This document shows positions 47,130-55,291 of a stretch of DNA of 55,823 bases, one piece after another. Position 1 is the stretch's first letter; every line of letters starts with the position of its first letter. Under the pieces are notes generated by a model, which worked only from the letters and a program-made list of their open reading frames with translations, was not told where the DNA came from and did no database searches. This DNA is from an uncultured Caryophanales bacterium (GTDB taxonomy: Bacteria > Bacillota_I > Bacilli_A > RF39 > UBA660): positions 1 through 55,823 of the forward strand of contig CAMYVT010000006.1 of assembly GCA_947302515.1 (NCBI GenBank), written 5' to 3'. The position numbers and the translations under genes were made by a program.

Positions 47130-49436
47130 ATGAAAAAAATAACTGAAAAATGTACAAGTTGTGGCGCATGCCTTAAGAGATGTCCTAAAGGAGCAATATC
47201 TTTTCAAAAGATAGGCGCACAAGAAGTAGCTGTAATAGATGAAGATAAATGTATTAATTGTGGAAGATGTTTTAAATTATGTCCAAGCAATAATTATAAA
47301 GAAGATAATAAAGTTGATATTAAAGTTGCTAGATTAAACAATGAAATTAACATTAAAAAAAGTGCTTCTGGTGGTATTTTTGGAGAACTAGCAAGATTCT
47401 TTTTAAGTAATAATGGCATTATCTATGGAGCAGTCTATACTTCTGACTTTAAAGGCGTTAAACATATTAGATGTGAAGATGAAGAAACTCTTGATAAGAT
47501 ATTAAAATCTAAATATGTTAGAAGTGATTTAAAAAATACTTATGTAGAAGCAGAAAAAGATTTAAAAGATCATAAACTAGTGCTTTTTTCAGGTACTCCA
47601 TGTCAGATAGCAGGCTTAAAAAGATATCTTCAAAAAGATTATAATAATTTATTTACTACAGATATTGTTTGTCATGGAACACCATCTCCAATTATTTGGA
47701 AGAAATATGCAGACCTTCTTGAAGAAGTAGAAGAATCAGAGATAACATCAGTAGATTTTAGACATTTTGAAGAAAATGATACATCTAAAAACTTTAAAGT
47801 TACTTTTAAAAATGGAAATATTTTTAAAGAAAGTTTATATGATACTTCATATGGTAGGGCTTTCCTAATAGGATTAATTAATGGAGAAGGTTGTGGAGAT
47901 TGTAAATTTAATAATTTTAGAAATTATAGTGACCTAACTTTAGGAGATGCATGGGGATATATTAATAAAGAATATCCACATAAGAATTCTATTATTTTCA
48001 TTAATACTAAAAAAGGAAAGCAAATGTATTCATGGATTGAAGATAAGTTAATAGAATTTGATGATTTTGATTTGAGTGCTATACTAAAGGAATGTTATCC
48101 TATAGTACATCCTACTCTAAATCATGATAACTATAATAAAGTAAATCCTAGAGTTGAAAATATTGATAAAGAATTATGGCATTGGTTAGAACCTGAAAGT
48201 GGGTTACAAAAAGATAGTAAAGGTGTAGGAATTCTAAACTTTCATTATGAAAATTATAATTATGGAGCAAATTTAGTAGCATACAGTTTAAGTAAAGTAA
48301 TTAAAAAAATAGGTTATTATCCATATATTATTAATTTTGATCCATATGAAATTACTGATCCAATTAAAAGATATCAAACTTTAGGTCTTTATAATTTCAG
48401 AAAAAAACATTTAAATATGACTCCTAGATTTAAAAATAGAGATGAATTAAATATATTAAATAATTATTTGGATATGTATGTAGTTGGTAGTGATCAAGTA
48501 TGGAGACAAGCTATTACTGCAACTGATATATATACATATTTCTTAGATTTTGCAAAAGATAAAAATAAGATTAGTTATGCAGCAAGTTTTGGAAAAGATT
48601 ATTTTGAAGGTACTGATATAGAAAAAATACATTGTGCTAGATTATTATCATCATTCTATAATATCTCTGTAAGAGAAAATGATGGATTAGATATATTAAA
48701 AAATGACTTTAATACTACAGGAGAAGTAACAATAGATCCAACTTTATTATTAACTGCAGAAGACTATGAAGAAATAATAGATGAAGAATATGATAATAAA
48801 GTAGATGTTGCTGTATACTTTGTAATGGATTTTGATAATAAGATTACTAATGATAAAAATTTCAAAAGACTATTTCCTCATAAAAAGATAGTTAATATTA
48901 AAGGAGAATATGAAGAAAAACCATATGGCAAAGTATTTAAATATAATAGTATGTCTAAATGGTTAGATGGTTTTAGAAAAGCTAAATATGTAGTAACAGA
49001 TTCATATCATGGCTTAATATTTAGTATAATCTTTAAAAAGAAAGTAATATGTATTGGTAAAAATAGTGCATCTTTAAGTAGATTTAAAACACTAATAGAT
49101 AATTTAAGTGGAAGTATTGAAGATGTAATGTATAGCACTTTATCAGAAGTAAAAAATACTAAAAAAACATTAGATTATGATGAAATAGATAAAAATTTAA
49201 AAGTATTAAGAGAAAAATCTATAAAATTCTTAGAAGATAATTTGGGAAAAGATAAAATAAAAGAAGAGAATAAATTCTATAAAGATGTAGATGAAATAGT
49301 ATCAAAATATAATAATATGGAACATAAATTAAATGCTGCAAACGATGAAGTTAATAAAATGATAAATTCCAGATCATGGAAAATAACTAAACCAGTAAGA
49401 TACTTAAGAAGGGTGGCTAAGAGAAGCGATGAGTAA
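47130..49436 (+). CDS. Ferredoxin/FrhB-like oxidoreductase fused to polysaccharide pyruvyl transferase
   Basis: 768 residues, one open frame. AGGAGGG sits 4-5 bases before ATG 47130. Residues 1-65 carry two 4Fe-4S motifs (CTSCGACLKRCPKG, CINCGRCFKLCPSN). Residues 65-340 are an F420-hydrogenase beta-subunit (FrhB) type domain: SASGGIFGELA, FSGTPCQIAGLKRYL, DIVCHGTPSP and the CGDCKF...LTLGDAWG end. From about 365 to 690 is a CsaB/WcaK-like pyruvyl transferase: GILNFHYENYNYGANLVA, VVGSDQVWRQ, YAASFGK, IDPTLLL, TDSYHGLIFS. Pyruvyl transferases add ketal-linked pyruvate to glycans; the flavin/Fe-S domain may reduce a sugar or an intermediate. The two are usually separate neighbours. Physical coupling suggests consecutive steps. 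Flavin use and substrate unknown. Confidence 0.88.
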   Translation: MKKITEKCTSCGACLKRCPKGAISFQKIGAQEVAVIDEDKCINCGRCFKLCPSNNYKEDNKVDIKVARLNNEINIKKSASGGIFGELARFFLSNNGIIYGAVYTSDFKGVKHIRCEDEETLDKILKSKYVRSDLKNTYVEAEKDLKDHKLVLFSGTPCQIAGLKRYLQKDYNNLFTTDIVCHGTPSPIIWKKYADLLEEVEESEITSVDFRHFEENDTSKNFKVTFKNGNIFKESLYDTSYGRAFLIGLINGEGCGDCKFNNFRNYSDLTLGDAWGYINKEYPHKNSIIFINTKKGKQMYSWIEDKLIEFDDFDLSAILKECYPIVHPTLNHDNYNKVNPRVENIDKELWHWLEPESGLQKDSKGVGILNFHYENYNYGANLVAYSLSKVIKKIGYYPYIINFDPYEITDPIKRYQTLGLYNFRKKHLNMTPRFKNRDELNILNNYLDMYVVGSDQVWRQAITATDIYTYFLDFAKDKNKISYAASFGKDYFEGTDIEKIHCARLLSSFYNISVRENDGLDILKNDFNTTGEVTIDPTLLLTAEDYEEIIDEEYDNKVDVAVYFVMDFDNKITNDKNFKRLFPHKKIVNIKGEYEEKPYGKVFKYNSMSKWLDGFRKAKYVVTDSYHGLIFSIIFKKKVICIGKNSASLSRFKTLIDNLSGSIEDVMYSTLSEVKNTKKTLDYDEIDKNLKVLREKSIKFLEDNLGKDKIKEENKFYKDVDEIVSKYNNMEHKLNAANDEVNKMINSRSWKITKPVRYLRRVAKRSDE

Positions 49437-50967
49437 AAAAGTAAGTATAATTATACCAGTTTATAATGGAGCAAATTATTTAAAAGAAGCAATAGAAAGT
49501 GCCTTAGCGCAGACATATAAAAATATTGAAATAGTAGTAGTAAATGATGGATCTACAGATAATGGAGCAACAGATAAAATAGCTAAATCATATGGAGATA
49601 AGATTAAATACTATTTAAAAGAAAATGGAGGAGCAGCTTCTGCCCTTAATTATGGTATTTCAAAGATGACAGGAGACTATATGTCATGGCTAAGTCATGA
49701 TGATTTGTATTATCCGGAAAAAATAGAGAAAGAAATTAAAGAGATAGAAAAATATGATGAGAATACTATACTTTTCTCTAATTTTGATTTAATAGATCCT
49801 AAAGGGAATAAATTTGATACTGTAATATATGATCATAAAATGCTAAAGAAAAAACCAGATTATGCAGTATTAAGAGGATGTATTGGAGGAATAACTTTAC
49901 TAATACCTAAACATATACTAGATGAATGTGGAGAATTTCGTAAAGATTTAAGATGTGTTCAAGACTATGAAATGTGGTTTAGAATGTTATCTACAGGTAA
50001 ATATAAATTTGTACATATGGAAGATGTTTTAACTGCCACAAGAATTCATCCAGGGCAAGATACTCAAACATCACCTAAGATGGTTACTGAAGGAAATTGG
50101 TTATGGATTTATATGACCGAAAACTATCCAAAAGAAAAGAAGATAGAGTATGAATCTTGTGAATATTTATTTTATAAAGAGATGGAAAATTATTTAGAGA
50201 ACACTCCATATAAAGATGCTATTAATAGAATGAATGAATTAGCACAAGAATGTCTTAATAAAGAAAAAAATAATAAAGTAGTTAATGAAGCTACAGTAAT
50301 TATAATTGATGATAAAGATAAAGATGAATTGAATAAAACAAAAAATAGTGTTAAGAATCAACAAATAAAAAGTTGTGTAATTATAGAATGCAAAAAAGAT
50401 AAATTAGCAGATGCAATAAGTAAAGTAAAAACAGAATATTATTCTATTCTTTATGCTGGAGTAGAAGCTAAAGATAATTGGTTAGAAGAAGAATTAGTAT
50501 TAGCTTCAGCAACGAATAAAGGTGTAATAATATCAGACTATAATAGGCCAATAAAATCAGGAGTAGTAGATAATTACTGTTCTTTCTTAACACCAATTGA
50601 TGGAGTAATATTAAAGAAAACTAAAGTTAATTATAAAAATGATATTAGTTTAATGCTAGACACTGCATTAGTTGAAGGATCTTTTGTAACAGGAAATCAT
50701 TATTTAACTAATGTAGTAGAAAAATATCAAATGGATGAAGTATTTGATTATGTTAAAACAGTAATTGGATTAGGGAAGAGTAATTCACTACAAATAGCGT
50801 CTTTAAACTATGATGTAGCATGTATATACAATAGATTTGCTAAAGAAGGAAGAAAAGTAAGTATGTATGAAGATTGTGATGAATATAGAACACTTAAATT
50901 TTCACGTAGTTTTCGTATGTTTAAGAAATATTATGATTATAAACAAAAGAAGAGGAAGAAACTATAA
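49429..50967 (+). CDS. Family 2 glycosyltransferase with a second, degenerate GT-like domain
   Basis: 512 residues. ATG 49429 lies 8 bases inside the end of the previous gene. The first 220 residues are a GT-A domain: VSIIIPVYNGANYLKEAIES, VVNDGSTDNGAT, GGAASALNYGI, and WLSHDDLYY in place of the common DSDD. CVQDYEMWFRML is the usual catalytic-acceptor segment of this group. From about residue 285 a second alpha/beta part begins (NEATVIIIDDKDKDELNKT, YSILYAGVEAKDNWLEEEL) that resembles a GT2 domain but lacks an evident DXD; it may bind acceptor glycan. A basic tail ends the protein. Last gene of its operon. Confidence 0.85.
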   Translation: MSKKVSIIIPVYNGANYLKEAIESALAQTYKNIEIVVVNDGSTDNGATDKIAKSYGDKIKYYLKENGGAASALNYGISKMTGDYMSWLSHDDLYYPEKIEKEIKEIEKYDENTILFSNFDLIDPKGNKFDTVIYDHKMLKKKPDYAVLRGCIGGITLLIPKHILDECGEFRKDLRCVQDYEMWFRMLSTGKYKFVHMEDVLTATRIHPGQDTQTSPKMVTEGNWLWIYMTENYPKEKKIEYESCEYLFYKEMENYLENTPYKDAINRMNELAQECLNKEKNNKVVNEATVIIIDDKDKDELNKTKNSVKNQQIKSCVIIECKKDKLADAISKVKTEYYSILYAGVEAKDNWLEEELVLASATNKGVIISDYNRPIKSGVVDNYCSFLTPIDGVILKKTKVNYKNDISLMLDTALVEGSFVTGNHYLTNVVEKYQMDEVFDYVKTVIGLGKSNSLQIASLNYDVACIYNRFAKEGRKVSMYEDCDEYRTLKFSRSFRMFKKYYDYKQKKRKKL

Positions 50968-50988
50968 TTTCTTCTCTTTTTTTTATTT
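50951..50988 (+). terminator. Terminator of the 44284-50967 operon
   Basis: AGAGGAAGAAA (50951-50961), loop, TTTCTTCTCT (50968-50977) pairing with one bulged G, then a long T-run. The left arm is in the last codons. Confidence 0.8.
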
Positions 50989-50991
50989 TTC

Positions 50992-51000
50992 TGATATAAT
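50992..51000 (+). promoter_or_regulatory. Extended -10 of the GH25 lysozyme gene
   Basis: TGATATAAT at 50992-51000; the -35 zone is T-rich and lies in the preceding terminator. GAAAGGTAGTGAT then precedes ATG 51027. Confidence 0.6.
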
Positions 51001-51026
51001 CTAATTAATAGAAAGGTAGTGATAAA

Positions 51027-54000
51027 ATGAAGAAAAAATATTTATTACTTATCTTAACAATTATACTTGCAATACCAGTAATAGTATTTGCTGGACCCAA
51101 TATGCCAGAAAATGCAGCTGATCTAGATATAGATGCTCCAGTTATTGGTGGACATCCTGATTATTTAGGTGAAAATAGTTATGTAACGGTATTAGAGCAA
51201 ACATGGACGAATGTAACAGATGATACTGAAATGACAAGAAATGATGTGTTTCAGGCAAAGAAACAATATCACTATTCATTAAGATATAAACCTTTAACTA
51301 GCCAACAAATCTGGACTAGTAAATTTGAAGATAGTCCATATTCTTTAGGTGGAGGCGGATCATCAGGCCCATCAGAAGGTGGATGGGGATGGACTTTTTA
51401 TACTGGAAGTAAAGATGATTTAGTAATCCATACTGGAGATGTAGTTATAAAAAATACAATTGTACCAAAAGCAAATGAAACAACAAAAGAATTAGATATA
51501 ACTGCTGATAATATAAATGCTCATGGTTCATGGATAAGAAAAGAAGGAGAATCTGAGTATTATGGTGATGAAAGCTTTTTAGAGGGTGCTGTATATATAT
51601 ATCGCCTTTATTTATCAGCAACTCCCGGATATTCTTTTGATAATGATTTTCAAGTAGTTAATAATGCCGCTCCTGAAAAAATCATTACATCAAGCCTATC
51701 AGGTAGCTATGAAAGTGGTTATTTAACATATGATGTTCAATATCAAATAGAAAGACCAGTTCAAAGTATTACTTTAAAAAGAGAAAATAATAATTCTATT
51801 TTCGTTGGTTCAACAGCAAAAATTAATGCAACAATTAATCCTACAGAAGCAGCAAATGAGCCATTAACATGGAGTAGTTTAAATACAGATATAGCAACAG
51901 TTTCACAAGCTGGAATAATTACAGCAAGAAGCGTTGGTACAGCTACTATTAAAGTAGAAAGTGAAAATGGAGTTTCAGCAACAATAGATATAGTAGTATC
52001 ACCTAAAGCAGAACAAATATCATTTAATAATACAGAACTTATTTTAAAAGTAGGTGAAGCATTTACTTTAACCAATATTTTAAAAATAAATACAGTACCA
52101 TCTAATGCTGGAATTGACCCTGTAACATGGGCATCATCTGATTCATCAATAGCAAGTGTTGATGGAACTATGATCTATGCAAATAGTCCAGGAAAAGTAA
52201 CAATTACAGCAACAGAAGTAAATGGAAAACAGACATTTTGTGAAGTAACAGTTAGAAGTGGTGCAGAAACAATAAGAATAGAACCATCATATATAGAAAT
52301 ATATATTGGAGAAACAGTTAATTTAGAAGCAATTGTTTATCCAGAAAGTGTTGTTACTAATAGAGTTACATGGTCTACTAACAATGATTCAGTATCAGTA
52401 ACAAATGAAGGAGAAGTAACAGGACTAAGAGAAGGTAGAGCAACAATTACTGCAGAAACTACTGATGGTAAAGTTGCAACAGCAACAGTAGTAGTTAATA
52501 AACAACCAGTAGTAGAATCACTTTCATTTGATCAAAGTGAAATTACTATTAATGTTGGAGAATCACAACAATTAAATTTAACAATTTATCCTGATGATGC
52601 TGTAGATAAAACAATTACATGGTCTAGTAGTAATTCTAATGTTGTTAGAGTATCAAATAGAGGTGTAGTAACAGGAATTAATTCTGGAAGAGTAGAAGTA
52701 ACTGCTAGAAGTAGTAATGGTATAGGTGCCAAAATAGTAGTTAAAGTTGTTAAGAATGGATTCCTAAAAGAAATGTGGAATGGTAAAGAAGAGACATTCT
52801 TCTATATCAATAATATTAAACAAAAAGGATTTATAACTTATCAAGGAAAAATCTATTATTTAGATGAAAGAGACGGAAAACTATTATATGGATGGCAGTC
52901 AAAAGATAATAATAGATGGTATCAACAAGATGATGGATCATTATTAATAGGATTAAATACTATAGATGGAAAATTATATTACTTCAATTCTATGGGATTC
53001 CTTCAAACAGGATTTATAACAATTAATGGAAGATATTATTATTTTTCAGAAGAAGATGGTTATGCTGTAACAGGATGGATTAATACAGAAGAAGGAACAT
53101 ACTATCAACAAGATGATGGTACATTACTTACAGGATATCAAACAATAGAAGGTAAACATTACTATTTTAATAATAGAGGTCTTTTAACAACAGGATTTAT
53201 AGAATTAAATGGTAAGAAATATTTCTTTAGTAGAACTTACGGTTATGCCTTACAAGGTTGGGTAAGTAATAGTGAAGGAAAGTGGTATCAAAATGAAGAT
53301 GGCTCATTATTAATAGGTGTTAATAAAATTGGAGACAAGTATTATTACTTTGATAATAATGGAATGCTACAAACGGGCTTCATTACCTATGCCGGTAAAA
53401 AGTATTTCTTTAGTAGAACTTATGAGTATGCTCTACAAGGTTGGGTAAGTAACTTTGAAGGGAAATGGTATCAACAAGCAGATGGCTCATTACTAACAGG
53501 ATATCAAACAATAGGTGGAAAACATTATTACTTTGATGAAGAAGGAATGCTACGAACAGGTTTTATAACAATAAATAATAAAATATATTTCTTCAGTAGA
53601 ACATATGAATATGCCTTAGAAGGCTGGGTAAGTAATAGTGAAGGAAAATGGTATCAACAAGCAGATGGTTCATTACTTACTGGAATTCAAATAATAGATG
53701 GTGAAAAATATTATTTTGGAGCAGACGGAAAACTAATAACAGGATTTGTCAAATTAGATGGAAAGAATTATTTCTTTAGTAGAACTTATGGACATACATT
53801 ATATGGTTGGGTAAGTAATAGTGAAGGAAAATGGTATCAACAAGCAGATGGCTCATTACTAACAGGATACCAAACAATTGATGGCAAACATTATTACTTT
53901 AATGAAGATGGAATGCTAACAACAGGCTTTATTAAAATAGATGGAAAGAACTATTTTTTCTCAAGAACTTATGATTATGCTTTAGAAGGCTGGGTAAGTA

Positions 54001-55214
54001 ATAGTGAAGGAAAATGGTATCAAAATGAAGATGGTTCATTATTAACAGGATACCAAACAATAGGTGGAAAACATTATTACTTTAATGAAGATGGAATGTT
54101 AACAACAGGTTTTGTAACAATAGATGGTAAAGTATATTTCTTCTCAAGAACATATGATTATGCCTTAGAAGGCTGGGTAAGCAATAGTGAAGGAAAATGG
54201 TATCAGTTAGAAGATGGAAGTTTAATTACAGGTCTTCAAACAATTGATGGAAAACATTATTACTTTGGAGAAGATGGAAAAATAGCAACAGGATTCTTCA
54301 AAATAGATGGTAAAATATACTTCTTTAGTAGGGTATCACTATATGCTTTAAAAGGTTGGGTAGTAAGTGATACAGAAGGAGTATGGTATCAAGATGAAGA
54401 TGGATCATTAATTACTGGATATCATACAATAGATGGAAGAGATTATTACTTTAATGAAGAAACAGGAAAACTTGATGGTTTTAGAGTAGTAGATGGAAAA
54501 ACATATTACTTTAATCCTGATGGAACAAAAGCAAAAGGTGTTCAATATATTGCTAATACTTTCTTCCAATTCAATTCAATTACTGGAGAATATGAAAAAA
54601 GAGTAAGACAAATAAGAGTTATAGATATATCATCTCATAATGGAGATATAAACTGGACAACAGTAAAGAATTCAGGAATGGTAGATGCTGTAATCTTAAG
54701 ATTAGGATATGGTCAAGGATATTTAGATACAAAATTTATTTATAATAAAAATGAACTAGAAAGATTAGGAATTCCATATTCAGTATATCTATTTAGTTAT
54801 GCTGAAAATGGATATGAAGCCTTACAAGAATCAAACTTTTTAGTAGATACTATTAGAAATAATAATGTACATATAGCAACAAATATCTTTGGAATCTATT
54901 ATGACTTAGAAAGCTGGGATATAGCATCTACAGGAGAAAGTAGTTCTACTATAAGTCTAGATGCATATGGCAGTATTATATCTTCATTTATAGATAATAC
55001 TGAACAAAAACTGTGTATAAAAACCAGAGTATATGCATCAACTTCATATATTACAGATAGATTCCCTGAAGTATTTCAACCATATGCTACATGGGTAGCA
55101 GATTGGAGAGGTTATTTAGGATATACTGGTCCATATGAAGGATGGCAATATACAAGTACTGGATATATACCTGGAATTAATACAAATGTTGATTTAAGTT
55201 ATTTCTATATGTAA
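51027..55214 (+). CDS. Secreted GH25 lysozyme with four Ig-like domains and a cell-wall-binding repeat array
   Basis: 1395 residues, predicted N-acetylmuramidase. Signal peptide 1-22 (ends VIVFA). Residues 23-240 are unique, with a Gly/Ser-rich GGGGSSGPSEGGWGW patch. Four BIG2-type Ig-like domains follow (about 241-575; ITW/VTWSS, ATVS and GTATIKV patterns). Residues 575-1185 are nine units of a 61-residue cell-wall-binding repeat (GWVSNSEGKWYQQADGSLLT core). The GH25 domain runs from about 1196 to the end: D1200 in IDISSHNGDINW, and D1293/E1295 in YYDLESW are the expected catalytic residues, and VDLSYFYM closes it. The repeats probably bind wall glycan or teichoic acid. Own promoter and terminator; the signal peptide and chromosomal context argue against a phage endolysin. 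Confidence 0.92.
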   Translation: MKKKYLLLILTIILAIPVIVFAGPNMPENAADLDIDAPVIGGHPDYLGENSYVTVLEQTWTNVTDDTEMTRNDVFQAKKQYHYSLRYKPLTSQQIWTSKFEDSPYSLGGGGSSGPSEGGWGWTFYTGSKDDLVIHTGDVVIKNTIVPKANETTKELDITADNINAHGSWIRKEGESEYYGDESFLEGAVYIYRLYLSATPGYSFDNDFQVVNNAAPEKIITSSLSGSYESGYLTYDVQYQIERPVQSITLKRENNNSIFVGSTAKINATINPTEAANEPLTWSSLNTDIATVSQAGIITARSVGTATIKVESENGVSATIDIVVSPKAEQISFNNTELILKVGEAFTLTNILKINTVPSNAGIDPVTWASSDSSIASVDGTMIYANSPGKVTITATEVNGKQTFCEVTVRSGAETIRIEPSYIEIYIGETVNLEAIVYPESVVTNRVTWSTNNDSVSVTNEGEVTGLREGRATITAETTDGKVATATVVVNKQPVVESLSFDQSEITINVGESQQLNLTIYPDDAVDKTITWSSSNSNVVRVSNRGVVTGINSGRVEVTARSSNGIGAKIVVKVVKNGFLKEMWNGKEETFFYINNIKQKGFITYQGKIYYLDERDGKLLYGWQSKDNNRWYQQDDGSLLIGLNTIDGKLYYFNSMGFLQTGFITINGRYYYFSEEDGYAVTGWINTEEGTYYQQDDGTLLTGYQTIEGKHYYFNNRGLLTTGFIELNGKKYFFSRTYGYALQGWVSNSEGKWYQNEDGSLLIGVNKIGDKYYYFDNNGMLQTGFITYAGKKYFFSRTYEYALQGWVSNFEGKWYQQADGSLLTGYQTIGGKHYYFDEEGMLRTGFITINNKIYFFSRTYEYALEGWVSNSEGKWYQQADGSLLTGIQIIDGEKYYFGADGKLITGFVKLDGKNYFFSRTYGHTLYGWVSNSEGKWYQQADGSLLTGYQTIDGKHYYFNEDGMLTTGFIKIDGKNYFFSRTYDYALEGWVSNSEGKWYQNEDGSLLTGYQTIGGKHYYFNEDGMLTTGFVTIDGKVYFFSRTYDYALEGWVSNSEGKWYQLEDGSLITGLQTIDGKHYYFGEDGKIATGFFKIDGKIYFFSRVSLYALKGWVVSDTEGVWYQDEDGSLITGYHTIDGRDYYFNEETGKLDGFRVVDGKTYYFNPDGTKAKGVQYIANTFFQFNSITGEYEKRVRQIRVIDISSHNGDINWTTVKNSGMVDAVILRLGYGQGYLDTKFIYNKNELERLGIPYSVYLFSYAENGYEALQESNFLVDTIRNNNVHIATNIFGIYYDLESWDIASTGESSSTISLDAYGSIISSFIDNTEQKLCIKTRVYASTSYITDRFPEVFQPYATWVADWRGYLGYTGPYEGWQYTSTGYIPGINTNVDLSYFYM
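52890..54536 (+). repeat. Nine tandem 183-bp repeats (61-residue cell-wall-binding units)
   Basis: The GW codon pair recurs at 52890, 53073, 53256, 53439, 53622, 53805, 53988, 54171 and 54354: every step is exactly 183 bases. Each unit holds three sub-repeats of about 20 residues (KWYQ..DGSLLTG, HYYF.EDGMLTTGF, YFFSRTY.YALEG). Units 3-8 are the most alike at the DNA level, outer units more diverged. Confidence 0.93.
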
Positions 55215-55239
55215 AAAAGAGTCTAATCTCTTTTTTTTT
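55213..55239 (+). terminator. Terminator after the GH25 gene
   Basis: AAAAAAGAG (55213-55221), loop TCTAAT, CTC plus a run of nine T. Only the inner GAG/CTC pairs are strong. Confidence 0.75.
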
Positions 55240-55261
55240 ACCCAAAATTAAATAATCCTTA

Positions 55262-55270
55262 TGCTACAAT
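55262..55270 (+). promoter_or_regulatory. Extended -10 of the last, partial gene
   Basis: TGCTACAAT at 55262-55270, 21 bases before ATG 55292; no good -35. Confidence 0.5.
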
Positions 55271-55291
55271 AAAATAGAAGGTAGGATAAGT

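Noticed and set aside
52890..54536. CRISPR-like regular repeats
   Set aside because: The 183-bp units are coding, in frame and contiguous with no unique spacers; they are protein repeats.
51027..55214. GH25 lysozyme as a prophage endolysin
   Set aside because: It has a signal peptide, Ig-like domains and long wall-binding array, with no holin or phage genes nearby.
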